Shown piece after piece: positions 1 through 8,139 of a stretch of DNA of 64,000 bases. The position numbers and the translations under genes are program-made. Numbering within the stretch: position 1 is the stretch's first letter; every line of letters starts with the position of its first letter. The notes below the pieces were generated by a model that worked only from the letters and a program-made list of their open reading frames with translations, was not told where the DNA came from and did not search any database. The stretch is taken from positions 1 to 64,000 of the forward strand of contig NZ_QBKH01000007.1 of NCBI RefSeq assembly GCF_003054045.1, read 5' to 3'. This DNA comes from Sphingobacterium faecium. GTDB lineage: Bacteria; Bacteroidota; Bacteroidia; Sphingobacteriales; Sphingobacteriaceae.

Positions 1-86
1 TAGGCTATAATCTCGCTGACTCCGTCGTAAATTGTTCTTTAGTTCTTTTTTCATAATAAGCTGAGTTAGATGTCAACTTATTTCAG

Positions 87-139
87 GACGGGACAAGGTT
101 AATAAAAAAGTCCTTGTCCCCGCAAGGACTTTTTTATTT
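87..139 (+). terminator. Terminator hairpin with a competing alternative hairpin
   Basis: Positions 104-116 pair with 123-135 (13 bp, loop 117-122) and the 3' arm ends in a run of Ts, so this is a good intrinsic terminator. The segment GGGACAAGG at 90-98 is complementary to CCTTGTCCC at 112-120, which overlaps the terminator's 5' arm and loop, so the two hairpins exclude each other. This is the layout of an attenuator in front of the metal-related genes at 232 and 774. It could also simply end a gene lying left of the window. Confidence 0.6.
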
Positions 140-231
140 CTAACTTATAACTATCTTTAGGACAAATATTGTAGCAATAATATGACAACTAGAATTTTTT
201 AGAGCGCTAGTTGTTTATTAGCTTTGTCCAA

Positions 232-675
232 ATGAAACAGTTAATCATATTTATTTTGATTTTTCACTATTCCCTTACGGCGACTAGTGCGACTGTTTAT
301 TTTCATTTTTGTCACGGAGAGACACAATCCATTTCTCTTAATAAAAAAGAAGCATCACATACAGAATGTGCATTTTGCACAAAAAATGATAGCTGTCACA
401 AAATCTCAACAGAAGAAAAACATACCTCCACCGAGGATAATAAATGTAAAAATGTTTCAGTTGACTTAAAAAACGTGGACGACAATCATTTTTCATCTGA
501 TAGTGCTAAAGTTTATCCCGTGATTAGTCCTGCAATACTTGTTTTGAATTGGATCATACTGAATCAAAATTATTTTGAAAGCATTGCAAATTCGACATGT
601 ATTTTCCCCTCCAATAAGCCAATATCCGATTCGGATATATCTCCTTATTTATTCAATTGTAACTTCAGAATCTGA
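232..675 (+). CDS. Small exported Cys/His-rich protein, HYC_CC_PP-like
   Basis: This encodes a protein of about 147 residues with an N-terminal hydrophobic signal segment (MKQLIIFILIFHYSLTATSA). Behind it are a HFC-type motif (YFHFCHGE), a CAFC pair and further Cys and His residues (DSCHK). A second hydrophobic stretch sits near residue 100. The ATG at 232 is preferred over the TTG at 211 because the signal peptide begins there. Small Bacteroidota proteins with HYC, CC and PP motifs often sit next to TonB receptors, and this one lies 98 bp upstream of a receptor with heavy-metal domains. A role in binding or sensing a metal is inferred from that context and from the cysteines. The family assignment is tentative because the motifs are variant. 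Confidence 0.6.
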   Translation: MKQLIIFILIFHYSLTATSATVYFHFCHGETQSISLNKKEASHTECAFCTKNDSCHKISTEEKHTSTEDNKCKNVSVDLKNVDDNHFSSDSAKVYPVISPAILVLNWIILNQNYFESIANSTCIFPSNKPISDSDISPYLFNCNFRI

Positions 676-773
676 TTTTTTAAAAATTTTATTGATCTCT
701 TAGAGATGTTCTAAAGTGAACTTTATCCTGTATGGATAAAGTAAGCTACTATTTAATCTTTTTTTTAAAAATC

Positions 774-3692
774 ATGAAACAAATATTAAAATACGCACTT
801 ATACCCTTATTTTTTCTTCTATCAAATTCATTAAAAGCAGAGTTTCACTTTGCAAAACAAGATAGTACAACGACATTACACGTAGCAGGTAACTGTGGCA
901 TGTGTAAAAAGCGTATTGAAAAGGCAGCCAAAATTTCTGGTGTTGCTTCGGCAATTTGGAACGAGGACACTCAAAAATTGGCATTAACTTACAACAGTAA
1001 TAAATCGACATTAGAAGTTATTAAAAAAAGTATCGCAGATGTGGGGCATGATGTGGAAAATGTCCGTGGGAATGACAAAGCATACCAAGAGCTCCATGAA
1101 TGTTGTTTGTATCCAAGACTTGAAAATGCAACAGTTTCTCCTGCATCCACAGTTTCTAGCACTAATCTAAATACAACAACTGCTATTGACAGCACCGCAA
1201 AACTTCAAGTTGCTGGAAATTGTGCTTTGTGTAAAAAACGAATAGAGACCGCAGCATCTATCAATGGTGTTACTTCAGCAATATGGAGCGTGGATACGAA
1301 AGAACTCATACTGAAATACAATGCTCAAAAAGCCCCTTTAGAAACAATTAAAAAAGGTATAGCTGCAGTTGGACACGATGTAGATAATCTTCGTGCAGAT
1401 GATAAAGTATATGAACAATTACACGAATGTTGTTTATATCCCAGGATGGAGAATGGAAATCTAATAGAAGCAACAGCTAAAAAAACTGATTCTCATGACC
1501 ACAACCATATTGTAACCGGTGTTGTTGTGGAAGAGAATGAAAAAGGTGATCTAAATCCTATTGTCGGTGTTAATATTCATTGGTTAGAAGATAAAAGTAA
1601 AAATGTAAGAACAAATGAAAATGGGGTTTTCAAATTACAACATCATGGAAACTTCAAACAAATCGTTGTTAGTTTCGCTGGTATGCAATCAGATACCATT
1701 ACTGTAAAAGACTTACATGAGGTCGTGATGATCAATGCTAAAAGCAATGTGTTAGCAGAAGTAGTCGTAACAGGTAGCAGAAGATCAAACTTTATCAATC
1801 GGATGAACCCAGCTCGAGTAGAGGTACTAACGACCAAAGAATTATTTAAAGCTGCATGTTGTGACTTAAGTGAAAGTTTTGAGACAAATGCCTCTGTCGA
1901 TGTTGTCAGCAATGATGCTGTAACAGGCTCAAAGCAAATTCAAATGCTTGGATTAAGTGGTATTTATACACAACTTACGGTCGAGAATTTACCAGGTCCC
2001 CGTGGCCTTGCAGCCCCGCTTGGTCTCAATTCTATATCTGGAAGTTGGATTGAGTCTATTCAAATAGCAAAAGGTATTGGTTCTGTGGCTAATGGTTATG
2101 AAAACATGGCTGGACAAATCAATGTGGAACTTAAAAAACCTCAAAATTCGGACAGACTGTATTTCAATGCTTATGCAAATAATATGGGCAGAACAGATGT
2201 GAACTTAAATTTAGCAAAAAAGATCAATAACAATTGGTCAACCTCTTTTCTATTACATGATAATTTCATGTATAATAAGAAGATGAATTTTAGTGGCAAT
2301 GGATTTCGTGATATACCGGTAGGAAATCTTTTTTCAGGAGTTAATCGCTGGAATTATGAAAACGGAAAAGGATTAATTGCTCAATTTGGAATCAAATATT
2401 TAAATGATGATCGTACAGGTGGGCAAACGGATTTTAACAAGAAAACAGATAAAGGAACAACAAACAGATACGGTTTAGGATTTGATATTGAAAGAATCGA
2501 AGGTTTTGCTAAAATTGGTTATGTATTTCCAGAAAATAGACATCGCAGTATCGGTTTACAACTTGCTGGATCCAATTATAATCAAAAAAGTTATTTTGGT
2601 TTAAAAAATTATAATGGAGAACAGCAAAACGGATATGCTAACTTAATATTCCAAGATGTCCTTGGAACTGTAGCGCACAAATACCGTGTAGGAGCTTCTG
2701 TAAATTATGATAACTATGATGAGCTATATTTAGCTATTCAGAATTTCAAAAGAAAAGAAACGGTTTCCGGTGCTTTTGTAGAATATACGTTTAGTCCAAA
2801 TGAAAAGTTTGATGCAGTTGTTGGTTTAAGACAAGATTACAACTCGCTATATGGCTGGTTCACTACACCTCGCTTAAATCTAAGATATACACCTTTTAGT
2901 GGTAACACATTGCGTTTAAGTGCTGGTAGAGGACAACGAACAGCGAATATCATTGCCGAAAACATGTCTGCTTTAGCAAGTAGCCGTACCTTGATCATCA
3001 AATCTCCAAATAATTTTAAAAACGCATATGGTTTACAACCAGAAGTGTCGTGGAATACTGGATTTACAATCGATCAAAGTTTCAGATTATTCAATAGAGA
3101 AGCAACAGCATCAGTTGAATTGTTTAGAAATAGTTTCGATAACCAAGTCGTGGTGGATTATGAAAACCCAAGAGAAATCTCCTTTTATAACTTAAATGGT
3201 AAATCATATTCTAATAGTATTCAAGCAGAATTACGATTCTCTCCTTTACCTCGTCTAGAAACTAGGCTTGCATATCGCTTGTTAGATGTTCAAACTGATT
3301 TTGAAAGTGGTAGAAAAAGTAAACCATTATTGGCTAAACATAGAGGATTTACCAATCTAGCGTATTCACTTCCGTCAGGATGGAGTTTTGATTACACCTT
3401 AAACATCGTAGGAGATAAAAGAATCCCATCGACAATTGAAAACCCGATTGAATATCAGGTAGCAACAAAATCAAATGCCTATGTAACGATGAATGCACAA
3501 GTAAGTAAAGATTTTGGTAAACACAAAAATTTCACCATATATGTAGGTGGTGAAAATTTAACAAACTATTTTCAACATAATCCTATCTTAGGGGCAGATG
3601 ATCCATTTGGATCTTATTTTGACACCTCACTTTTATGGGGCCCATTAACAGGTAGAATGTTCTATACTGGGGTAAGATTTCATATCAACTAA
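774..3692 (+). CDS. TonB-dependent receptor with two N-terminal HMA domains
   Basis: This is an outer-membrane TonB-dependent receptor of about 972 residues. A signal peptide (residues 1-22) is followed by two homologous HMA-like repeats at roughly 33-115 and 142-224, with metal-binding pairs CGMC (Cys41/44) and CALC (Cys150/153). Each repeat ends in the same HECCLYPR tail, giving a second Cys pair per repeat. A His-rich link (HDHNH) leads into a carboxypeptidase-regulatory-like domain at about 246-335, then the plug, which contains KAACCDLSESF, and a 22-strand-type barrel to the C terminus. The ATG at 774 is chosen over the one at 732 because it starts a clean signal peptide. The substrate is probably copper or another soft heavy metal; this is inferred from the HMA domains and is not provable from sequence. 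The gene ends in a bidirectional terminator. Confidence 0.9.
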   Translation: MKQILKYALIPLFFLLSNSLKAEFHFAKQDSTTTLHVAGNCGMCKKRIEKAAKISGVASAIWNEDTQKLALTYNSNKSTLEVIKKSIADVGHDVENVRGNDKAYQELHECCLYPRLENATVSPASTVSSTNLNTTTAIDSTAKLQVAGNCALCKKRIETAASINGVTSAIWSVDTKELILKYNAQKAPLETIKKGIAAVGHDVDNLRADDKVYEQLHECCLYPRMENGNLIEATAKKTDSHDHNHIVTGVVVEENEKGDLNPIVGVNIHWLEDKSKNVRTNENGVFKLQHHGNFKQIVVSFAGMQSDTITVKDLHEVVMINAKSNVLAEVVVTGSRRSNFINRMNPARVEVLTTKELFKAACCDLSESFETNASVDVVSNDAVTGSKQIQMLGLSGIYTQLTVENLPGPRGLAAPLGLNSISGSWIESIQIAKGIGSVANGYENMAGQINVELKKPQNSDRLYFNAYANNMGRTDVNLNLAKKINNNWSTSFLLHDNFMYNKKMNFSGNGFRDIPVGNLFSGVNRWNYENGKGLIAQFGIKYLNDDRTGGQTDFNKKTDKGTTNRYGLGFDIERIEGFAKIGYVFPENRHRSIGLQLAGSNYNQKSYFGLKNYNGEQQNGYANLIFQDVLGTVAHKYRVGASVNYDNYDELYLAIQNFKRKETVSGAFVEYTFSPNEKFDAVVGLRQDYNSLYGWFTTPRLNLRYTPFSGNTLRLSAGRGQRTANIIAENMSALASSRTLIIKSPNNFKNAYGLQPEVSWNTGFTIDQSFRLFNREATASVELFRNSFDNQVVVDYENPREISFYNLNGKSYSNSIQAELRFSPLPRLETRLAYRLLDVQTDFESGRKSKPLLAKHRGFTNLAYSLPSGWSFDYTLNIVGDKRIPSTIENPIEYQVATKSNAYVTMNAQVSKDFGKHKNFTIYVGGENLTNYFQHNPILGADDPFGSYFDTSLLWGPLTGRMFYTGVRFHIN

Positions 3693-3732
3693 TATAAAAA
3701 GGGACCATTTTTTAAATGGTCCCTTTTTATAT
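3692..3732. terminator. Bidirectional terminator between the TonB receptor and maf
   Basis: Perfect 19-bp arms at 3692-3710 and 3714-3732 with a 3-nt loop and A/T tails on both sides. The stop codons of both convergent genes lie in or at the edge of the stem. Confidence 0.85.
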
Positions 3733-4305
3733 TAGTTTTTTTAATTCCTGATAAAGCCGAGCTGTTGGCAAGCCAACCACATTCGTATATTCTCCCTTTA
3801 TACTTTTAATGCCCATACGTCCTATCCATTCTTGTATACCATATGAGCCCGCTTTGTCATAAGGCTCATATTTATCGATGTAATAAGTAATTTCTTCATC
3901 ACTTAATGGATAAAATTCTACTTCAGTTGATTCCGAAAAAGTGGTTAATTTTTCATTATTCAAAATGCAGACAGCAGTAATCACTTCATGAATATTTCCG
4001 GACATCATTTTCAATACTTGAAATGCTTCATTTCTACTTTTAGGTTTCCCTAATATATCCTGTCCTGACGTAACTACAATAGTATCTGCTGTAATAACCC
4101 ATGCATCAATAAAATCATTACCAAAAGCTTCTGCTTTCTTTTGTGCAATTGCACAGACCACATCTCTAGCTTTTAATTTAGAGTCTACAACTTCATCCGT
4201 TTCGCGAACAATTACCTCAAACTCTAAACCTAATTCCTTTAATAATTGGCTTCTTCTAGGTGATTGAGAACCCAATATTATTTGTTTATATTCTAAATTT
4301 ATCAT
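3727..4305 (-). CDS. maf: Maf family nucleotide pyrophosphatase
   Basis: A 192-residue Maf/HAM1-like protein that hydrolyses non-canonical or pyrimidine nucleoside triphosphates (dTTP/UTP type) to the monophosphate. The N-terminal signature GSQSPRRSQLLKELGL is complete, followed by the catalytic-region motif ADTIV and the conserved KPKSRNEAF and GSYGIQEW blocks. The length is typical. It lies 3 bp downstream of a KdsC-like phosphatase gene and is surely co-transcribed with it; this pairing is common in Bacteroidota. Its 3' end runs into the shared terminator. Confidence 0.93.
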   Translation of the reverse strand: MINLEYKQIILGSQSPRRSQLLKELGLEFEVIVRETDEVVDSKLKARDVVCAIAQKKAEAFGNDFIDAWVITADTIVVTSGQDILGKPKSRNEAFQVLKMMSGNIHEVITAVCILNNEKLTTFSESTEVEFYPLSDEEITYYIDKYEPYDKAGSYGIQEWIGRMGIKSIKGEYTNVVGLPTARLYQELKKLI

Positions 4306-4308
4306 TAC

Positions 4309-4827
4309 TTAATTACTTTTGACAGTAGTATCAACTTGCCATTTTCCTTGTATTTTCATTACCTTTTCCATGACATCTCGAACTGCTCCATGGCCCCCAG
4401 ATTTTGGAGAAATATAGTGGCAAATAGCTTTAATCTCTTCTACAGCATCAGCTGGGCACGCCGCTAATCCTGCAAGTTGCATGCATTCGAGATCTGGTAT
4501 ATCATCGCCCATATAAAGAATATCATCAAATGTCAATTCATAAGAAATCAAAATATCCTTCAACTTTTCAATTTTATTAGCAATTCCTGAATGAATTTCT
4601 TGAATCCCAAGGCCTGCCAGTCTTTTCACAACTCCAGTAGAATTGCCCCCTGTAATAATGATAATTGGATAATCACGTTTAACAGCTAGTTGCATGACAT
4701 AACCATCCTTAATATTAAAAGTACGCATCTGATGTCCAGATTCGTTTACAAGTACGCGACCATCTGTCAATACTCCATCCACATCCAACACAAAAGCTTT
4801 CACCCTTTTTAGATTATCAAAAATCAT
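4309..4827 (-). CDS. KdsC-like HAD phosphatase (3-deoxy-manno-octulosonate 8-phosphatase type)
   Basis: This is a 172-residue HAD-superfamily phosphatase of the small cap-less KdsC/YrbI type, expected to dephosphorylate Kdo-8-phosphate in LPS synthesis. The nucleophile motif is FVLDVDGVLTDG near residue 10. Motif II is IIITGG and motif IV is YMGDDIPDLE. The reading frame could begin at 4938, but residues upstream of 4827 form an unrelated hydrophobic stretch and MIFDNLKRVKAF is the usual family start. It forms an operon with maf. Kdo-8-P as substrate is inferred from the family; other small-molecule phosphatases share this fold. Confidence 0.88.
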   Translation of the reverse strand: MIFDNLKRVKAFVLDVDGVLTDGRVLVNESGHQMRTFNIKDGYVMQLAVKRDYPIIIITGGNSTGVVKRLAGLGIQEIHSGIANKIEKLKDILISYELTFDDILYMGDDIPDLECMQLAGLAACPADAVEEIKAICHYISPKSGGHGAVRDVMEKVMKIQGKWQVDTTVKSN

Positions 4828-4985
4828 AAGTTCTTTTTTTTCAAAAATAAGTAATATATATCTTGAAAACACTATAGATAAAGCTGATTTTTTCTTGATA
4901 AAAAGACAAGTAATTATCACAATTAGACAAAAAATCATATTAATGTCATAACACTTGTTGTGCTAACAACTTTATCAAAAAAACA

Positions 4986-5018
4986 TTTGGAAGAAACAGC
5001 TATTTAGGTGTATCTTTG
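4986..5018 (+). promoter_or_regulatory. Bacteroidota-type promoter for a candidate small RNA
   Basis: TTTG at 4986-4989 (-33 element) is separated by 21 bases from TATCTTTG at 5011-5018, a perfect TAnnTTTG -7 box. No gene starts downstream on this strand; instead a structured region ending in a terminator follows. Confidence 0.55.
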
Positions 5019-5024
5019 TAGAAG

Positions 5025-5242
5025 ATAATTAGGGTTATCTATTACAAAAAACTAATGTTGCATGTCATCAACAAATATTTCAAATGACATTCATATAACA
5101 TTAAATCAAATGTTTATCATTAGTTTTGTAGTATCAAATCATCAGTTAAAGATGATGATTTATTTAAAATGTCTTTTCATAATTTAGGTTTATAATTGGT
5201 TAGTAACAAACCCTGATGCCCATCATCAGGGTTTTGTTTTTT
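5025..5242 (+). ncRNA. Candidate structured small RNA
   Basis: A transcript of about 215 nt is predicted from the promoter just upstream. AAAACTAATG (5048-5057) pairs with CATTAGTTTT (5118-5127). Within that, ATGTCAT (5062-5068) pairs with ATGACAT (5084-5090). A separate 8-bp hairpin is formed by 5136-5143 and 5154-5161. It ends with a strong terminator, 5208-5218 paired with 5224-5234 and followed by a T-tract. No convincing reading frame is present. I do not recognise the family. Size and isolation would suit a 6S-like or regulatory RNA, but the fold does not clearly match 6S, so the function is left open. Confidence 0.5.
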
Positions 5243-5257
5243 AAACAACTAGCAGTC

Positions 5258-5292
5258 AAAAAAATAGCTGCAAACAAATTGTTTACAGCTAT
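5258..5292 (-). terminator. Terminator of the DUF3472 gene
   Basis: Arms at 5264-5277 and 5279-5292 form a hairpin on the minus strand with a single G-U wobble. The T-run on that strand (5258-5263) makes it an intrinsic terminator facing the candidate RNA. Confidence 0.65.
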
Positions 5293-5310
5293 CATTATAA
5301 AAATATATTT

Positions 5311-6615
5311 TTATTTAAGTGGTAGTGATTTGATATCAATCTTTGGCTTTTGGCTTGTAGACTTTCTACTAAACTTAGTACCAGCAGGCACATATTTATT
5401 AAAAAAACCAAAATTTTTCAAGTAAAATCCTTCTTCATTTACCCCCCCAGAATAGTCCATACGGTAGCCTTTTCGTCCTGTGTTATCAACGGTAAATCTA
5501 CCATCAGTACATGAATACCAATTACCTTGGTTATCAACCACCCATTGATTAGAAAAGTGTACTTCTCTTTGATAAATACCTTGTTCAGGACTGAAGTTTT
5601 CTAGGAATGAATGAAATCCCGTTAAATATTGACTTGTTTGTGGACGTTCAAATTCGGCAATAATCTGCCACTCTCCTACTTCTGGAGCATAAAACCAGGC
5701 GGTATATGCAGTATAGTTATTTTCTATAGGTCTTCCGCGTAACAAGAATTTATATGTATTGCCAGCTACCCAGTTAAATTTCAAATAACTTTGTCCACCG
5801 GAGCCTTCATTACCAAATTCACCAGTATGGACGGATTTTCCTTTAGTTTTGAGTATGATTTTATGATCATCAGGTATTTCTTTAGGATCATCAGTTGTGA
5901 AAGGGCTCCAGACAGAAAATAAGATCCGACGTTCGGTACTACTATTAACTTGCATACCAAAATAACCGACATTAAATCCATTAGACATAAAATATGAACC
6001 TTCAATATCATTACCTTTAGGAACAGTAACTTCATTATAATAATATTCTATTTGTTTATCTTTTGGTTGTTCATACCCCATATGCGTGGATGGACCTCTT
6101 CTGCCCCAATAAAAAAAGTTATCCTCATTGTTTCTAACAAAATTCATACGGTCTTCTGAAGCAGTACCTGTCAAGACATAACCATCTATAGTTGGATACA
6201 ACGAAGCAACAGAATTTGGTTTTAGTTCCATCGCATAGTACCCAGTATCTGCAATGGTAAAATCAGCAATAGCTATTAACCCTTTTTGATTTGGTTTGAT
6301 ATTAATATGAACACTTTTACCTGCTAATGTAAAAATGAATTCACCTCCCTCATTAGCTGCGGCTACTTGAACAGCAACATCGACATGACCGGTTTTACCG
6401 AAACGAACAAATGTTTTGACCGAACTGTTTTTATCTTTCCATTTTTCAATCTTTCCATTTTTCACGATCGATTCTTTGTAGTTGTTTTTTGGGTATTCCC
6501 AACTATTACCACCTATGGGTATAAAATTCTGCTTTTTTACAGGAGTTGTCTGTGCATATACAGAGGCTAAATTTAAAAAGAGAAATAGAATTAATAACTT
6601 TTTCATTGATTTCAT
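5311..6615 (-). CDS. Secreted DUF5077/DUF3472 protein
   Basis: A 434-residue exported protein with a signal peptide (KKLLILFLFLNLASVYAQ). The N-terminal part (about residues 30-155) resembles DUF5077 and the central part (about 165-350) resembles DUF3472, with blocks such as GRRGPSTHMGY, FSVWSPF and GSGGQSYLKFNW. The C-terminal region has GRFTVDNTGRKGYRMDY and ends in a basic tail. In Bacteroidota these proteins are secreted, occur near glycan-related genes and are thought to bind or act on carbohydrates, but no activity can be read from the sequence. Either of the first two methionines (6615 or 6606) could be the start. It appears monocistronic. Confidence 0.8.
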   Translation of the reverse strand: MKSMKKLLILFLFLNLASVYAQTTPVKKQNFIPIGGNSWEYPKNNYKESIVKNGKIEKWKDKNSSVKTFVRFGKTGHVDVAVQVAAANEGGEFIFTLAGKSVHINIKPNQKGLIAIADFTIADTGYYAMELKPNSVASLYPTIDGYVLTGTASEDRMNFVRNNEDNFFYWGRRGPSTHMGYEQPKDKQIEYYYNEVTVPKGNDIEGSYFMSNGFNVGYFGMQVNSSTERRILFSVWSPFTTDDPKEIPDDHKIILKTKGKSVHTGEFGNEGSGGQSYLKFNWVAGNTYKFLLRGRPIENNYTAYTAWFYAPEVGEWQIIAEFERPQTSQYLTGFHSFLENFSPEQGIYQREVHFSNQWVVDNQGNWYSCTDGRFTVDNTGRKGYRMDYSGGVNEEGFYLKNFGFFNKYVPAGTKFSRKSTSQKPKIDIKSLPLK

Positions 6616-6685
6616 GTCTATAATAATTAATTATAGCATTAAATATACTGATAGGAATAAGAAAATCGAACTGTCAAAAACGCGT

Positions 6686-6728
6686 AGAAAAAAAACAACC
6701 GATTGCAATATAACTGCAATCGGTTGTT
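6686..6728 (-). terminator. Terminator of floA
   Basis: Perfect 14-bp arms at 6694-6707 and 6715-6728 with a 7-nt loop. On the minus strand the stem is followed by a run of eight Ts, so it terminates the gene ending at 6760. Confidence 0.8.
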
Positions 6729-6759
6729 AAATCGTATAAAAAAACTGTTACATCAGAGT

Positions 6760-7749
6760 TTAATCCTTCTGAGGTCCTCTAGTATCATGACCTGGCTTGG
6801 AAATAGAAGATCGCATGTCTGTATCTGCTTGAATATTCTGCATCTTATAATAATCCATTACACCTAAATTTCCATTTCTAAAAGCTTCTGCCATCGCCAA
6901 TGGTAACTGTGCTTCTGCCTCAATAACTTTTGCTCTTGCTTCCTGCGCCTTAGCACGCATCTCTTGTTCATTGGCGACAGCCATTGCCCTGCGCTCTTCA
7001 GCCCTTGCATTGGCAACTTTTAAATCTGCTTCAGCTTGATCAGTTTGTAATTTTGCACCTACGTTTTCACCGATATCGATATCTGCAATATCAATAGATA
7101 ATATTTCAAAAGCCGTTCCGCTATCCAGTCCTTTTGAAAGTACTGTTTTAGATATACGATCTGGATTTTCAAGTACCTGCTTATGACTTTCTGAAGATCC
7201 AATAGTGGTAACAATCCCCTCACCTACGCGGGCTAAGATAGTCTCTTCACCTGCTCCTCCGACCAATTGATTGATATTAGCCCGCACTGTAACTCTTGCC
7301 TTTGCTATTAATTGAATACCATCTTTTGCAACAGCTGCTACTGGGGGTGTATTGATTACTTGTGGATTAACGGACAATTGAACAGCATCAAATACATCAC
7401 GACCTGCCAAATCAATAGCGGTAGCGAGCTTGAAGCTCAGCGGGATATTAGCTTTATCGGCAGATATCAGAGCTTTAATCACTCTATTGACGTTTCCACC
7501 AGCTAAATAATGAGTTTCAATTTCATTAGATGTAATATTTAATCCCGCTTTTGTCGAGATTATCATCGCATTTGTCACCAAAGATGGAGGTACTTTACGC
7601 AATCTCATCAATACCAAATTCAATAAACTAATTTTCACATTAGAAAGCTGGGCGGTAAACCAAAGATTGACAGGTAATAAGTAAAGCAAAAGAAATAAGG
7701 CCACGATACAGCCTACAATCATTAAAGCAAGGGAAAAATTCGGATCCAT
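6760..7749 (-). CDS. floA: Flotillin-like protein FloA
   Basis: A 329-residue SPFH-superfamily scaffold protein that organises functional membrane microdomains. One N-terminal membrane segment lies at about residues 5-27 (LALMIVGCIVALFLLLYLLP), followed by the UPF0365/FloA core with VNRVIKALI, GGAGEETILARVGEGIV and the C-terminal Ala/Glu-rich coiled coil (EERRAMAVANEQEMRAKAQ). Length and layout match FloA of Bacteroidota and Bacilli. The gene stands alone here, with its own terminator and a long upstream region shared with the divergent histidine kinase. Confidence 0.93.
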   Translation of the reverse strand: MDPNFSLALMIVGCIVALFLLLYLLPVNLWFTAQLSNVKISLLNLVLMRLRKVPPSLVTNAMIISTKAGLNITSNEIETHYLAGGNVNRVIKALISADKANIPLSFKLATAIDLAGRDVFDAVQLSVNPQVINTPPVAAVAKDGIQLIAKARVTVRANINQLVGGAGEETILARVGEGIVTTIGSSESHKQVLENPDRISKTVLSKGLDSGTAFEILSIDIADIDIGENVGAKLQTDQAEADLKVANARAEERRAMAVANEQEMRAKAQEARAKVIEAEAQLPLAMAEAFRNGNLGVMDYYKMQNIQADTDMRSSISKPGHDTRGPQKD

Positions 7750-7942
7750 TTGATTAGATTAATTAAATAGTAATTTTCTTAAAGATATTAAATAATGTCC
7801 AAAATAGTACTATAATAAGTTGAAAAATGAAGATAAATAATCAAAAAGCAATAAATTTTAACGTCAATATCACAAACATTTACCTGAAAAATTAACATTA
7901 AAAACTAACACTACTTAGTCATTTTTTACTACTTTTACTAAT

Positions 7943-7997
7943 CATTTTTTTATCATTTTAATTATTGAGATTTCAATAATTAAAATGATAAAAAATG
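7943..7997. repeat. Long AT-only inverted repeat in the floA / kinase intergenic region
   Basis: The 390-bp gap between divergent floA and the kinase contains arms at about 7945-7968 and 7973-7996 that are complementary over about 24 bases, with a 4-nt loop (GATT); one extra T in the left arm is the only interruption near the base. There is no T-tract outside the arms, so it is not an obvious terminator. It could be an operator, a cruciform-prone element or part of a 5' leader. I see no other feature in this gap. Confidence 0.6.
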
Positions 7998-8139
7998 CTA
8001 CGTATTAGGAAAATATAAAGTATTCTAAAAAAGAATACTTCAAAACTAGCATGTAAAAATCAAACAATAATTACCTCTTCTCTAATATCAATTAGAGATT
8101 TATTTAACGCATTTTCAACATTTTAATCGCTTTACTAGA

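Noticed and set aside
3..56. A short open frame at the left edge (reading GYNLADSV...) that could be the end of a gene
   Set aside because: Only 17 codons are visible, with no recognisable motif; it may be chance.
732..773. Upstream ATG for the TonB receptor
   Set aside because: It would add 14 residues ahead of a complete signal peptide beginning at 774.
4828..4938. N-terminal hydrophobic extension of the KdsC-like protein
   Set aside because: KdsC proteins are soluble and start at the MIFDNLKRVKAF equivalent; the extension is AT-rich intergenic DNA read as Ile/Leu/Phe codons.
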